DNA of 64,000 nucleotides. Source: Alisma plantago-aquatica (Eukaryota > Streptophyta > Magnoliopsida > Alismatales > Alismataceae). Shown one piece after another: positions 1 to 13,330 of the stretch. The notes below the pieces were generated by a model, which was given only the letters and a program-made list of their open reading frames with translations, ran no database searches and was not told the DNA's origin. The DNA is taken from assembly GCA_963693085.1 (NCBI GenBank), contig OY856409.1:1614189711-1614253710 (forward strand), read 5' to 3'. Position numbers and translations under genes: made by a program. Each line of letters starts with the position of its first letter. Position 1 is the stretch's first letter.

Positions 1-494
1 TATTTTTAAAACCTTCTTTACAAGGTGTATCTTTTTAACTACACCGACTTGCTAGGCTTGTATACACTAACACTTATGTATAGATTATTACATTTACTTT
101 AACCAGGGGGACACCAATTGACAATCCACCTTTAGATGAATTCCATAACTTCTATGTTCATGCATGTGCTTAGAACCATCTAATAACATAATGTTTGAAG
201 CTATTCCTTAGGTTGTCCCACATCACATTAGTGATCCAATCATATAAATGATAGGGATGCCAAATATAGGGAGACAAAGGCTAATGTGTTTGCAACATGC
301 CACTCTATAAATGTTTCATTGTTCAATCACAACGAGCATCAACCTCTACGACCCCTAACATTGTGTCTGTACAAATTGGCCTTACATGTGAAAATAAGGG
401 ACGTATTATAGATTGGGAATATGAATCAAATAGTTCAAATAGTGAAGAAATTGATGACAAAATTGTCCCACGTCCTCCTCACAATCATGATGCC
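1..494. other. Unassigned flank of the first LINE insertion
   Basis: No gene recognised. A short open frame at 297-518 (plus) runs into the poly-T of the LINE, so its end is an artefact of the insertion. Its acidic, serine-rich stretch (near 420-460) resembles no family I can name. Because the LINE's target-site duplication ends at 511, this stretch was once continuous with the sequence from 6683 onward. Both sides may belong to the decayed gypsy element further right, but nothing proves it. Confidence 0.5.
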
Positions 495-511
495 TTGCAA
501 GGGTGGTATTT
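495..511. repeat. Target-site duplication, LINE-1, left copy
   Basis: The 17 bases here (TTGCAAGGGTGGTATTT) recur at 6666-6682 with a single G/C difference. They lie immediately outside the LINE's poly-T tail (plus-strand view of the 3' poly-A) and its 5' end. That is the signature left by target-primed reverse transcription. Confidence 0.9.
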
Positions 512-538
512 TTTTTAGAGAAGTCGGAGGGTTTTTAT

Positions 539-3500
539 TCATCTCGCCCCTCTCGTGCAAGAAAAATCTTTGGGATCATTACAGCCTACATTTCTTTCAG
601 CAGAAATAAATTTGCTAGTACTACTACCATTACAGGACTCAGAATTGATAATATTTACTAGACTACTAGGAGGTACCCTATATACTAAGGAACCATCCTT
701 GGATTTTTGGTGATGTTTCGCAAGGCCATCAGCAACCTTATTCCTCTCTCTTGGGATATGATTTAGCTTCCAATTATCCTTCCACCATTTCTGGATATCA
801 GTTAACCAAGGCAATAGCTTCGGATAGTGTTGTGTATCACCTTCAATAGCCTCTATAGTCTTCTGTGAGTCAGTTTCAAAACTGATTTGATTGCAAGTAA
901 ACTCACTACTTACCTCAATTGCCCAGTGAACAGCTCTGACCTCAGCTTCTAGCACACTGTTGGCATAGATGTTTCTACTCCAACCACCTATCCATCTTCC
1001 ATTCCAGTCTCTATAGACAAAAGCAATAGTCGAGAGTTTCTTTTTGCTCGTGAAGGTTGCATCAGTGTTAATTTTCCAGCAATTAAGATTCGGTGGCTTC
1101 CATCCTCCAACCTCCTGGTAAGGCCTATCTTTAATACATTCTGCTGGTGTGAACGTTAGCTCAGTTAGCTTACATTCCTTCCTTATAAGGTTAGCTATGT
1201 AGTTTCTAGAGAGAATAGTTCCTTCGAAGACTCGTGCATTCCTCCCTTTCCATATTTGCCAGCATCCAATCATGAATATCATGCTCATACCTTTATCAGT
1301 ATTGATACAATTCTCAAGCCATCCCCAGACATCAGTAATCGAGAAAAAGTTGTTCCAAAGTTGATTCCTCAAGATGGCTTTCCAAACAGCTTGTGCTCTG
1401 GGACAATCCCTTAGAGCATGTAGGATGGACTCCTCCTGATCACCACAGATGGTACATACTACATTGGTAGTCCAACCTCGATTCATCCTCTTCTTGTTCC
1501 TTAGAATTGCGTTATGACCAACCAGCCAGATGAAGAACTTAACTCTACTTGCAACCTTAGTTTCCCAGATGATGCTCCACCTTCCATGGACTCTAATGTC
1601 CTTGTTCTGTCTTAAGAGTTGATAGGCATTCTTAATCGTAAATTGACCAGTGTCTGAGTGGTCCCATGCTAGGACATCTCCCTCCTCCGTCTGTGGAGGA
1701 ATATCAACTATGGTAACATGATTTACAATATCATTCAGAAACCAATTAGCAAGAAACTCAGTATCCCATTCATTGTTCAAGTTAATCAAGCTCGCTACTT
1801 TCAAGTCATATAACTCCTCAGGAATGGGTCGACGGCTGTACTGATATAACCTGCCATCGATATCACACCACTTATCATACCAAACATTAATATTCTGCCC
1901 ATTAACCGGTATCCAAGTCGAGTTATTAGAGACGAACTCCTTGAAGTGTAGAGCTGAGCGCCCCAGTCTGGATAAGTTGATACCTTTACCTTCAGTATGC
2001 TTGGTATACTTGCGAGCAAGGCTTTTGCACCAGCTAGAAATCCTTTGAGTAGCGATATCCCAGGCATGCTTAGCAATGTGAGAAGCATTTAGCTCTTTCA
2101 TACTATGAATTCCAATCCCCCCATGTTCCTTACTGTAGGTGAGCTTGTTCCAAGCAACCAGCGAGAGAGGGTGGCTTTTATGATTACCTCCCCATATAAA
2201 GCTACGGATCGTGCTGTCAATGAGTTCACAAACTTTGGTTGGAATCACAGCCGTCTGCATCACATAGTTGGGTATAGCAGTGAGAGTTGACTTAGCCAAG
2301 CAAACTCGTCCAACCAAGTTTAAACAACGTGTAGACCACGCTGCTATAGCAGAATCCACTTTCTTCAACGTGGGATTATATGTATCCTTGTTCACACTAC
2401 CATGTATGAGAGGAACTCCCAGATATCTACCTGGGTTGTTTGTAACGGTGAAGCCACTGATCCTACCAATTCTGGATTTCATGTTTTAGCTCACGTTCCT
2501 TGAGAAGAAGATGGATGACTTCTTTACAGAAATAGCTTGACCCGAAACCCTGCCAAACCGCTTGAAGCATCTGAGAATAGTTTTCATTTCTCTGGTATCA
2601 ACCTTGGCGAATAGGACCATATCGTCTGCAAAACAAAGATGGGAAATTTTGGGACCTGAATTATAGAGTTTGAAAGGAGTCCATTGCTTCTCCAGGACCA
2701 GTTTATCAATAGCTTGGCTTAGGCGTTCTAAACACAAAACAAAGAGATAAGGTGATAATGGGTCGCCTTGTCTCAAACCTCTAGTTGATTTGAAGGTTCC
2801 CGCTTCTCTTCCATTCCAGAGAATCGAGCTTTCACCAGTTGAGATAGACTGTATAATATAATTGCAGATGATATTGGGTATACCAGTCTTTTCAAGAGTA
2901 TCCTTTATAAAAGGCCACGTCATTTTATCATATGCTTTGGACAAATCGATCTTGATTGCCATCATCCCTTTTCCAGTTCTCCTATTCCTCATAAGGTGAA
3001 TAATTTCTTGTGTGATAACAATGTTATCAGATATTTTTCTACCTGGGACAAACACACTTTGTGCCGGGGAAATCCAATGAGTTAGGTGGGATTTAATCCT
3101 CTCCACTATAATCTTAGACGTGATTTTTAGACTGAGGTTATTAAGAGATATAGGTCTAAAGTGTTCACACAGATCAGGCTTCGACATCTTTGGGATCAGA
3201 ACAATGGTTGACTTGCACATGTCTTCATCCAGGTCACCACCTTGTAGATCATTATTGATAGTCAGCAGTAAGGAACGTTTAACAGTATGCCAGTTCTTCC
3301 TTATGAAATTGCCATCCGCACCATCAGGCCCAGACGCCTTATACAGATTAAGCTTGGAAATAATATTGTGGATTTCTTCTAGAGTAGCCTTTGAGCACAA
3401 CGTCTGTTGTTCTTGCTCGTTCAGTTTGTTAAACTGACCAATGTAATCTTTAATGTCTATAGCATAAGTGGTAACAGGTTCAGTAAACAAATTCTTGAAG

Positions 3501-4657
3501 TAATTCATAATGAGTTCCTGCATTTCCTCTTCATTGCTAGTCCACACGCCATTATCATCTTTGAGCATGGTAGTGGTATTGTGTCTTCTTCTTTGTTTTA
3601 CAAAAGTGTTGTAAAACTTTGTGTTGAGATCTCCATCAGTCAGCCAATTGATATGGATTTTTTGTCTTGCATCCTCCTCCTCCTTCTTTAAGATTTCACC
3701 GTATTGAGCTTCCATGTCAACAATCATATTGGCAGTGAGTTCGTCAAATTGTTCAGCAAGGCTTTTTTGCAGCAGGTCGATATTCATCAGGAGTCTTTTC
3801 TTCTCATATATAGTACTCTTCATGTTGTTTGCCGCCCATTTCTTGATGTTCTCGTGTGAGTTCTTTAAAGCATCATTGAAATTTAGGTTGGAGTTCCAGC
3901 TGGCTTTGACAGTATTTTGAAAATCCTCAGAATTGGTCCATGATTCTTTGATGAAGAATCGGTTGGGTCTGTAAATACTTTGTGTATTCCCTACTGCAAT
4001 GGGGCAGTGATCTGAAAACGTCTTAGGAAGGTGCTCGATCATGTAGGTAGGATAGTTATTTAAGAACTCAGTGTTGGCCACAACACGATCAAGCCTTTCC
4101 TGCAATCCTCCATGAATGTACGTAAACTCCTGACCATTGAAGCCGAGGTCCGTCAGGCCTGCCTCCATCAGGGTGTTGCTAAAGACACGAGCTTCATTGA
4201 CGTTATAATGTCTGCTTCCACTCTTCTCTTCCGGCAGTAGCGTTGTGTTGAAATCACCTATGGCAATCCAAGGCATTGAAAAACTCCTTCCCATCGAGAC
4301 CAGGTGTTTCCAGAGCATATTTCTAACCGAAATATGTGGATGAGCATACACGAAGGTGATCAGCACTTTGTTATTGATTTTACAGGTTATGAACTGTCGA
4401 TGACAGTTGATAATTTGAACATAGCAATCCTCATCCTTCCAACAGACCCAGATACCTCCAGAGAAGCCTCTAGCTTTGCACCGAAAGGATTTGTTGAAGC
4501 CCAGATTCTTGATAGTGGTTACAGCCTTTCTACCACTAATACGAGGTTCCAGAATGCCAACCAAACGTGCTTTCTTCAAAGAGATTAAATCTCTGAGGAC
4601 ACAGCATGTATATTTATTGCCGATTCCTCTAACATTCTGAACGATCATATTTAACAT
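539..4657 (-). pseudogene. LINE ORF2: endonuclease, reverse transcriptase, RNase H
   Basis: ORF2 of a plant L1 element: it nicks target DNA and primes reverse transcription from the nick. One frame runs from 4702 to 539, broken only by a TAA at 2486-2488. The first ATGs are at 4657 and 4648; the second directly precedes the APE-like endonuclease motif NVRG, so I place the start at one of these. Endonuclease landmarks are an E-P-R, a GDFN and an SDHCP motif. The RT active site is F-A-D-D, about 45 residues before the stop codon. After the stop come the thumb region, a zf-RVT finger (C343, C346, H355, C360 of the second part) and an RNase H domain with acidic residues D474, E514, D538 and D585 (RERNKVADGLA). 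All catalytic residues I can check are present, so the single nonsense codon is the main visible defect. Confidence 0.93.
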
Positions 4658-4705
4658 AAAGAACAGATATAGAAGATGTGTGCTGGGGCAGGACGTACCC
4701 ACAAC

Positions 4706-6622
4706 TTAGTCCTCCATAGTTAGTTCAGCTTCCTCTTCTTTCTCATCAGTCTTCTCTGTAGCATTCTCCTCTACATCCACCTGAATGCATGGGCTCTTCC
4801 TTCTGTGCTCGTAAGGTGGTTTTAATCTAACAACTTTCATCTTAGCTCTCGATCCTTTCACCTTCCTTCCAGGGGGTAGTCTAAAGGCGTTAGGATCAAC
4901 TTCTTTTAGGGGAAAACTTTCCTCCATCTCGCCCTCCTTGTGCTGCAGATTCATCAGAGTATCCGTATTTGGTTCAGTAATACCCTTTGGTTCCTCCTGA
5001 TGCGTGTTGTTATTAATTTCCTTTGTAAGCTGCTCCGCATTAAAATTTAATTTTCCAGTGTCTTTGTTTGCTTCTAGGGCCTCAATGTCTATAATTTCAT
5101 CGACATCCAGATTGACAGCCATGTGAACATCGGAGTGTGTAGCTTCGCTGTCCTTCTTCTTGTTGGTATCTTTCAGGACTTCTCGTTTATCATCAGCAGT
5201 CACCACAACTTTCTTTTTCCATGTCTTCGGGGGCACATTAGGTCACTTTGTACTCTCCTGGCCATCTACCACCATCTGCCCTCCTTGGTTTGGTTCTGAT
5301 GCAGCTCCTCTTCCTGTTCTTGAACCTCTGCCAATTTTGCAAATTTTTTATGGCTGTTTGGCTCAGTACTTTGTTCACCGGTTTGGCTCCTTTGCCTTTG
5401 TTTATATGTCGTTGTGCGTCTCTTTTGTGTCTTCCATTTGTTGCTCCTATTGTCCTCCTATACCATGCTAGGGCCTCTTTGTTCCTTACCTCCACCTTCC
5501 GTGTTCTCTTGCTGAACATTCGCTTTCGGGTTGAGTAAGCATTTAGTATCCAGGTGACCTAATTTTCCACAGAAATCACATGATTTGGGGAACGCCTCGT
5601 ATTCGACCTGGTAGATGACATTGTTGATGGAGATAGTGTTTATCAGTGGTTTTTTGGTATCATCCTCGATGGCCAATATGGAAAATTTTCTCCATGTCCT
5701 GGCCATCGTGTGGCTGTCAACCTTCACAAGGGATCCCAAGGCCAGTCCTATATAATCCATCATGGTGGGTACGTAGAGATGAAGGGGTAGATCAAGTATG
5801 CGGACCCAAGTCACCAGGTATTTAGGTAGCTCACTGGACGGGCGGAACGTTGGACTCCATTGCCATACTGCTAGGCATTTTCCAAACAATTTCCATGGAC
5901 CTACGAAGAGAGATGTTTCAAAGTCCCGGTGACATGAGAACTGAACCACATAATGACCCAGGTCCACCTCATAAGTGTTAAACCTGCCAACGGGATTCCA
6001 TAATGTTTTTAGACGATCCCGCGTAGTCATGAATCCAACGTTGGAACCAATCAGCCTAGTGATCACAGTATATCACCAAGGCTTGGTTAACTCCTCCTCT
6101 GTGATCGGATTGAGTTCAAGATTCGGTCTTCCATCCAGCAGTTTCAGCGAAACATCGGTCGTTGCGAGCCTTAGTCCGAAACGTTTCTCAAGGAATTGAT
6201 CCTCTTCGTCTATGTTCCCTCCTCCCATGTAGTAGTTAGGTTGTTGTATCATCTGTTCGGGATCTCTTTCAGAGGAAGTAGTATTCAGTTGTTCACTTCT
6301 CCTTTCTGTCAGACCTGTTTGATTATCCGTCAGTGTCGTCCTGACATCTTTCCCTCCTAGCGATGGGAAGGCATCAACATAATTCGCCTTATGGGTAACG
6401 ATCATCTCAGTCGTGTCACCTCTCTTTTTGACTGACCGAGCCTCGCATCCCGACATACTGGAACTCGATATCAGTGTTAGGGATCGTCATCTTCACTCCG
6501 CGCTCACTATCTTTGGTATTTGATGGGTTCGGCTGGTTCCCCTGATCATCGTGGTGTGCTTCGCTATCTGTCGTACCTCCTCCCTTCGAGGTGCCGTCGT
6601 CTTCTCCCCATCTTCCCCCCAT
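4706..6622 (-). pseudogene. LINE ORF1 (DUF4283, CCHC zinc knuckle), broken
   Basis: ORF1 of plant LINEs encodes a nucleic-acid-binding protein that packages the element RNA. Reading 3'-ward on the minus strand, the pieces are 6622-6416, 6456-6073, 6066-5458, 5519-5238 and 5236-4706. The pieces ending at 6073 and starting at 6066 are in one frame, separated by a TGA at 6073-6075. The other joins change frame. The 5458-6066 piece holds the DUF4283 core (residues about 1-160, with the typical FRDFE-like and VWVRI-like positions) followed by a knuckle C163-C166-H171-C176 (5539-5580), CX2CX4HX4C. The last piece is a basic then acidic, low-complexity C-terminus rich in K and E. The first ATG that fits lies near 6622. 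ORF2 begins about 50 bp after the ORF1 stop, as usual in this clade. Confidence 0.85.
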
Positions 6623-6665
6623 TCGCCTGCGCCCCCCGAACCCCTAGCCGCCCCCATCGAAAAAG

Positions 6666-6682
6666 TTGCAAGGCTGGTATTT
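6666..6682. repeat. Target-site duplication, LINE-1, right copy
   Basis: Partner of 495-511, one mismatch in 17 (C for G at the ninth base). It sets the 5' end of the LINE, which on the minus strand begins at 6665 with a GC-rich leader. Confidence 0.9.
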
Positions 6683-7249
6683 GTTATGTTATCTTTTCCT
6701 AAAAATTGGACATTCAAAGTGAGCTTCATGAATACCCTAGAAGAACAAGGGGAAGGGTCCCAATAGTCTATTATTGGTGGACACTCCTCCATTACCAAGA
6801 ACATAAATCCTACCTTTATATATACCTTTCTAGTTCTACCACTGAGGTTATCAACAAATCAGAGTATCTATGGTGACATTGCTCATATTCTAGGCCATTT
6901 ACAGAAATGTCATTTATCATGAACCAATGGAGAGAACCCTAGAGTCATACAAAAGATAAATAAAGAAGAAATAGGGCCACAATGACATGATTAAAACAAT
7001 TACACACTTCTCATAATTCATAGAGGCATGCTTACCCAAGAAATTAAAGGTCCCTAAGTTCTAGAAATACAAGGTATGTGGAGCACAAATCTTCCTATTC
7101 ACCTACCGAGGAAATTTAAGGTCCCAAAGTTCTAGAAAATCAAGATGTGTAGAGCACAAATATTCCTATTTGTACTTCATGATCTAACATGCTTGAAGTA
7201 AAAGATGATAACATGCTCCATTTCTTACTCTTCTAAAGCTCACTCAGAG
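6683..7249. other. Unassigned AT-rich sequence
   Basis: No open frame of note and no recognised repeat. One imperfect internal repeat is visible: a segment of about 35 bases around 7045-7090 (AAATTAAAGGTCCCTAAGTT and following) recurs around 7108-7155. It could be the 5' part of the decayed gypsy element's gag, but I cannot align it. Confidence 0.4.
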
Positions 7250-8283
7250 GAAAATATGTGTCATGGAACATCTTATAGACAACCTCTTCATTCAACAACA
7301 TAATTTTGAACATTGACCATGTATAAACTAGGGACGACCTTGAAGCCCTCACACAAAAGGTTGAGGAATACTTTACCCCATTCGTAGAAATATAAATAAT
7401 GTTGGTGGAACAAATTTACAACATCTCGACTGACAAAGATGCATACGAATGGCCATCAAATAATCTTCCCTCTTGTTGTTAGACATTTGACATACTAGTC
7501 ATTCAAATAATTTTTAAACTTATTCAATATGATACAACATATGAACTATAACTATAAAAGGAGTTTATAAGAACATCAGTCTCCTCAATATTTTGTCCAG
7601 ACTAGTGGTAAGGTATGTGTCAAATTCCTACTGGAAACCATAACAACCATTGTCGTTCCTAAAACATTTGCAATGAACAAAAAGATACAACCAACACACC
7701 TTCTGCAGTAGACTCCCCTCTATCAACAATCCCAACCCAATAACAACAACAAAACCTTCAAGGGTGGAAGTACCTTCTACCAAATTATATTTTGGGTGGT
7801 AGTATCCTCTCATGTTCCATCCACTAGTACAATAGTTGATGTATTCAACCACCACATTCACAAAAATAACACTAACTAGACATGTGAATGAAACATCTTG
7901 AAGGACCCCTCCAAGGGTATGCTTCAACATATCTAAACTCCAAGGGTTTGGCATAAATTCACTCCAACTGGGTGCTCATATGCCTCAATATTTCCCAGGA
8001 TCCAGTATGTTATCAAATTTTGATACAACAAATGCTTCCATACTTTCTCCCAAATAAGATCAGCTGGCATACTATGTTACCATCAATATATCAAACACCT
8101 CATAGATGGATGTCTAAACTTAATGCAATATATTCAATACCACATCGACAACATCAACTCAAGTTGACTCATGACCTTGACGCATTACACACTATCGTAG
8201 TGATTCTATGGGATGTCATCAACGACACACAAATCAATTGGTTTCCATCTTCATTAAAATCAAAGCTTCAAAGTTTTACAAGA
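7250..8283 (+). pseudogene. Decayed gag of a Tat/Ogre-like gypsy element (tentative)
   Basis: The conceptual translation, broken by many stops and frame changes, recalls Tat-lineage Gag. The segment 7305-7600 has the spacing of the capsid region (a TRxDLEALTQK-like stretch near 7330). The segment 7930-8260 has a proline/tyrosine-rich linker followed near 8070-8130 by a C-YH-x-H-x-C-x-L-x-I pattern that resembles the C-terminal Cys/His motif of Tat-type Gag. Order and strand agree with the protease and RT remnants downstream. The match is by eye and weak, so a different gypsy lineage or chance is possible. The longest open pieces (7972-8286 plus, 7628-7954 minus) are not intact genes. Confidence 0.4.
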
Positions 8284-11200
8284 TGAGTGAGGTAAAGACG
8301 AATGTTACTTGTCTTTTGAAGTGATGTAGGATACTAACAATGGTCAGATTGGACCAATGTTACCCAAAGAAGTTTTCAAATTCATGGTTCCAATTCTTAG
8401 AAGAATTGAGGAAAGTGATTTTGTCTACCTTGTAACATTCATACAATAAATTCTAGGGAAAATGTACACTAAGAAACAACAAGAGCGACTTCCTGCGCAC
8501 ACACACTCCAAGTAGGGATATCCTTGACTCAACAACATGTGCCATGACCAAGGGACCAATTGTGATGGACTGGACTTTCCTATCTAAATGTATATGAAAT
8601 CGACCTCTACCTTTCCCTTTTTCCTTAAATCTTGTCTTGAATTTCATGATTGGACATATTTTGAGGATGAGATTAGTGCATCTTACATTTATATAAATGA
8701 TTATGGTGTTGATGTGAATACATGACCTATGTTCCACTTGTCAAGTGCTTAACCTTCTTTTTCTCCATTTTACCTACATTTTGTCTTATTCCTATCCTCA
8801 ACCTGAAGGGTCATGTGGCTAGTGTTTCTATGAATCTAAGGGTCCAAAAGTCATCTGAACCCGAGCATGATGTGGGATATATTACTATCTTAGTGAGGTT
8901 TTCCCAAAAAACCCAAGCTTTACCTTTTTGTTCCTTGTTTTTATCACCTTACACACCTGGGACAACATGGGTTGTTGGATCCACGTGCCACAGATCCAAA
9001 GAGGATTTAAAGGTTATGGGATCCTCTTCTCCATGGCATCACCTTATTCTACACATAACTTATCATAATAGCTTAGTTTGTTTCTTATCCACTCAACAAC
9101 CTCTTTCCTGCATGCATTTTTCTATCCCAGGGGTGTCCTCACCCTTGACCTGTGCTCGGATCCAATGGGATGTGAGGAGGCCATAACAAGGGCAACAAAG
9201 CCATTGTTTTCTACAATTATTCTCTTCCATGGCTATCAACCTTCCCTAAAATACTATCCTGCTACACACTCCCTCATCACATATAAAATACCAATCCTAA
9301 CTGCTAGCCTTCCCTCTTGCCTCCCCAACAATCACCCAAACATTACACCCATTCTTTTTCCCTCTGCACAGTGTTGCCTTGCTATATTGAGTTTAGTAAC
9401 TCTAATTGCAAGGAAGGTGACAAGCTGGGAGGCAGAAAATTGAGCGCCCACGGCTCAATCGGCCCTCCTACTTCACATATTCCTCTTCCTCGTTTGTTCT
9501 CTCTCTCTTCCTCCCTTCTCTACTCACTCTCTAGTATCACACCACATGTGCCCATCTAGCCATGCAAGTTCCCTACTACGAATCTTGGTGAGAAACACAC
9601 ATTCAGTCCCACACTTTGTATCACTCTCCTACTCCCTCCCCTTTTGAAGCAAAGACAACCTTGACGACATGTGCATGACAAACTTCCAGCCTGGCCCTGC
9701 TCACCCTCAATGAATGTGGGTTGTCAGACCAGCCAATGAAAAGGCACCACAAGCGACACCACAACCGCGTGTCTGAGGTTGCTGACAAATTGGAAGAGAC
9801 CACATTCCATGTTGCATCCCTGTGCCAGTGGAGCCTCCCACTCTATGACAACATCACCCCCCATCTTCCTATCACCACACAACAACTAGTATTTTCTCCC
9901 CCTTTCTCATACCAAAATGCATGAAATGTGTTTTAATATTGTAAACTGTGTTAAAATGTTCTACTCAGCCAAATAAGGCATATAATATATGCTTTTTATT
10001 TAGAAAAGTCCCCTATTTCTAATGGTACCATTTTCTGACCCTAGTACAATTGTACCATATTCAGTTCTTCTATAAAAATAATACTTTCAGATATGCAGAA
10101 TAAGTTTATTGCTTATCATGCTTACGTTATATCATACATGAGCCTTTGATATCCTACTCCCCTAAATCAGTAATCCTATTTCATATTTGATAGGAATAAA
10201 TTACTTGTGTCATATGGATGTGCCCTAATGTCTACCTTGCTTAAAAGTTACCCTTTTCTATACATGTGTGATGTAGCTTAAGAAACAGGGAATCTTTTTC
10301 TCTTTTTATTGTCAGATGATCACCTCACCTCAAAATCAGTGAACTTTATGTTGTTTTGTGATATTTTTGACTAATATTTCATGCCCTTTTGTCATGAATA
10401 GTCCTTATAAATGAAATACTAACTTATGTATCCTAATACACCCTATATGTCATTTATAGTGAGGATCATTCTCTAAAGCTACACATGATATCTTAATACT
10501 CCAAATCAATAGATTTATAATATTATAGCTCTAAATATGATCTTAACCTACTCAATGTACCTTTATGAACTTCTAACTTAGGAATGTGGTTTTATTACCT
10601 GGTTAATCTAGTATGACTAGTTAAAATCTTGCAGGATTACAAGATGATCTAAATCCAATGATTCCCCTACTTCTAAATCAGATATTACATTTATCTTCTA
10701 TCACTTATAATGTGGATGGTCCACCTAGACCTAGGGAATAATGTTGATATTTGGATTATGTTGAATAGTTGCATGCATGTTTGGAACCTTGGTTCTAATA
10801 ATAGACTATTTGAAACATAGGCCTAGGGGAAACATCCACATTACAATATGATGTTTACCTTAGAAAAACTCTATTGAGACCCATATTATATCTTTTGCAT
10901 CTTAAGTTCCCCTTGGGTTGAACCTTCTCTAGGAATCTTAATCATTGATTTATGAGTTTCTCAGTACTCACAAGCTATGCCTAATATCTTAATCCTACTA
11001 TTATATTGATGTGTGTGTGTATGTTCCTATGAATGCTTGGATATATAATTACTTATTTGAGCTATTGTCCTATAACTACTATTTTTCATGTTGATTATAC
11101 TATGTTGGATAACCTTGAATATAATGTATAGAAATCAAATGAGATAACCTTGTGTACCTTCCTAAATTCTTGGGGTAAGGGAATAGTGAAAAATTGAAAC

Positions 11201-12680
11201 ATGGTTAGATCATTGACTTTGGTCTTTAAGGTCCCTCATGTAGAATGAGTGTGACATATAGGCTTTGAGCCTCAAATGCACCTCACAAACCCTTCCCATG
11301 GAAGTGGATAGATGGGTCAATGTTGATATAAAAGATAAAGACACCAAAAAATGCTTATTATAAAGGAATGATGTTTAAATTGTTCTCTCATTCTCTCTAT
11401 TTATTTGTTAATATAAAAGTTTCTAGCTAGCACACTTTTATATAATGTAAAAATGTGTTTACATGCCCTTTCATTATTCTAAAATTTGGTTGTCAAATGA
11501 AGATCTACTTCAACCAAGACTCTAAGCTATGAAATGAAACTCCAATAGGTTGTCTTGACATGGAAATGGGTACATGTATCTCTCCTTAGTGTATCTTTTT
11601 ATCTATTTAGTTGTGTTCTTAACTTTTCATATATATTGCTTGTGTGAAACTGTCTCACATTCTTTTGAATGAACTTTGAGACCCTACTTCCATTGACCTT
11701 TTATTAGCAGGGGTAGGATGAGGGTAAATTTTTTTCCAAAACACCAATTTGGTTAAGGTTTCCTCATACATAGATCATGTCAAAAAAAATTGAGGTTTCA
11801 ATGACACCCAATGAGAGATCCTCATCGAATTGTGGGAAAACTACAATATCCTGAATCAAAGGGTCCATCACCTCACATGGAACAGAGCCACAACCCACAT
11901 GTATTATGTCACTTAAAATGTATCAAAGGTCATGAAACCAATAGATGAAATGCCTTACAAAGTGATCTCATATAGTAAATGTAAGAAAACCCATCAGGAT
12001 TTAACTGACAAAAAAAATTCATCATTTTGAAGCACCCTACATTTTTTTGGAGCCATTAAATTCCCAATCAAATGAAGATGTCATCAATAAGGAAAACAAT
12101 ATATATTGGTGTATCTCCTTCAATAGGTGTGGCATATTCAATCCATATTAATATTCCACCATCTAGCCTCTATAACTAGCATAGGATGCCACCAACATTT
12201 GCATCCAAATCAAAACTATTAAAGTGTCTCCATTCACACCTTTGTAGGTTTTAGTGGGACCTTCATCCTAGCCGCATACCACCCATAGGATTCATGTTCA
12301 TGTCATGATTCCCACATGAAATGCCTCAACACCTTCATCCTAGACTGAACAAACCCATTGCTAGCAAGACTCTTGCAGGTGTGTCTACATCGACAATAAT
12401 ACCATCAAGTGGACTGATCTCATCTAATCAAATGATGATAAAGGAAGGGTGAAGATCAAGACATATGTATACTTACTTTGTCTCTGGTCCAAATAAGTCT
12501 ATGAAAATTTCATGGTGGTCATTTCTAGTATTCCTATCAAGATAATAGGGCTATTCAAATTCATCTAGATGTTTGTGCCACTTGAATTCTTATACTTCAC
12601 ATCAGGAAGCAAGTGTATCTACATATAATCTACATTAACATTAGAGGCTTCTATAGTCAATTATTTCTATGACATAGTTG
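8284..12680. other. Unassigned stretch between gag-like and protease-like remnants
   Basis: About 4.4 kb with no recognised gene. The part 8700-9700 is pyrimidine-rich on the plus strand, which creates overlapping open frames (8722-9186, 9078-9443) without protein-like composition. The part 9900-11700 is AT-rich and frame-poor, with a short GT run near 11010-11024. The whole may be an LTR or leader of another element inserted into the gypsy remnant, since it interrupts the gag-to-protease order, but I could not find paired ends or a target duplication. Confidence 0.4.
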
Positions 12681-12859
12681 GAAAAATGAAAAATACCAAC
12701 ACAAAAATCTCCACATCAAACCCAATCCAAAGCTCATTGACACCAATCAACTGTCTTGAAGGTATTAGAGAAGGCATTTGTGCTACACAATATTCGTTCC
12801 AAGAATCTAGCCCATACCATTTCTCTAGTTATCAAGACAATGATCATCTTTTTATCAAG

Positions 12860-13330
12860 TTCATATACCAATACCCGTAGTTTATCATAGTAAATGATGT
12901 AGACGTGAATGTTTCCCTTGTATTTTTTGATAATGGAATTGATTACAATGTATACCCATTAATGATGTATGTCACATTCTACATCAATTCAAGTGCGTTC
13001 TAAGCTACCAAAAACACAACATCAGCTTTTGCAGACCCTCTAACGAAGTATTATGTGAGGTCCAACTATAGACATAGGTTGGCCCAAATCTATGCATGGA
13101 GGCATTCACCGTCATCAAAATAAATACTATTTTTTTGTTGAGATGCCCTTGGATACACATGAATAAGGTCATACATTCATCTCTGCATCAGTGCCTTAGT
13201 TTCAGTATGGCAACATGATTAGCATTATCAAGGATACCTCCTACCAGAGATACTGACCCTCATCATGTCTACAAATACAAACCTATGCTTCCCTTCATGG
13301 CCATATGAAATTATTAACTAAATACTTGAG
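12860..13330 (+). pseudogene. Decayed aspartic protease of a Tat/Ogre-like gypsy element
   Basis: The translation of 12880-12990 contains a degenerate protease signature: hydrophobic residues, then DNGxxYNVYPL, where Tat-lineage proteases have D-N-G-S-A-x-N-V-x-P-L. The active-site D-N-G triad is still readable. Frame changes follow, and later pieces up to about 13330 resemble the second half of the domain only in spacing. The location, about 1 kb upstream of the RT remnant on the same strand, fits. An in-frame stop precedes the signature at 12879-12881. Confidence 0.5.

Larger units (their letters stand above)
512..6665 (-). mobile_element. Full-length plant L1-type LINE retrotransposon
   Basis: A non-LTR retrotransposon of about 6.15 kb on the minus strand, bounded by a 17-bp target-site duplication. 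It has a GC-rich 5' leader, an ORF1 with DUF4283 and a CCHC knuckle, an ORF2 with endonuclease, reverse transcriptase, zf-RVT and RNase H, a very short 3' UTR (about 22 bp) and a short poly-A (about eight T on the plus strand at 509-516). Domain order and content match the plant L1 clade, which acquired an RNase H at the end of ORF2. The near-complete ORF2 and well preserved duplication suggest a fairly recent insertion. ORF1 carries frameshifts and a nonsense codon, so the copy is presumably dead. Confidence 0.93.

Noticed and set aside
3120..4588. Plus-strand frames opposite LINE ORF2
   Set aside because: Antisense shadows of the RT and endonuclease coding sequence.
6493..6804. 103-residue minus-strand frame across the LINE 5' boundary
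   Set aside because: It spans the target duplication and joins flank to LINE leader, so it cannot be an ancestral gene.
8722..9443. Overlapping open frames of 154 and 121 residues as genes
   Set aside because: The strand is pyrimidine-rich, which suppresses stops. The products have no domain-like pattern and overlap each other in two frames.
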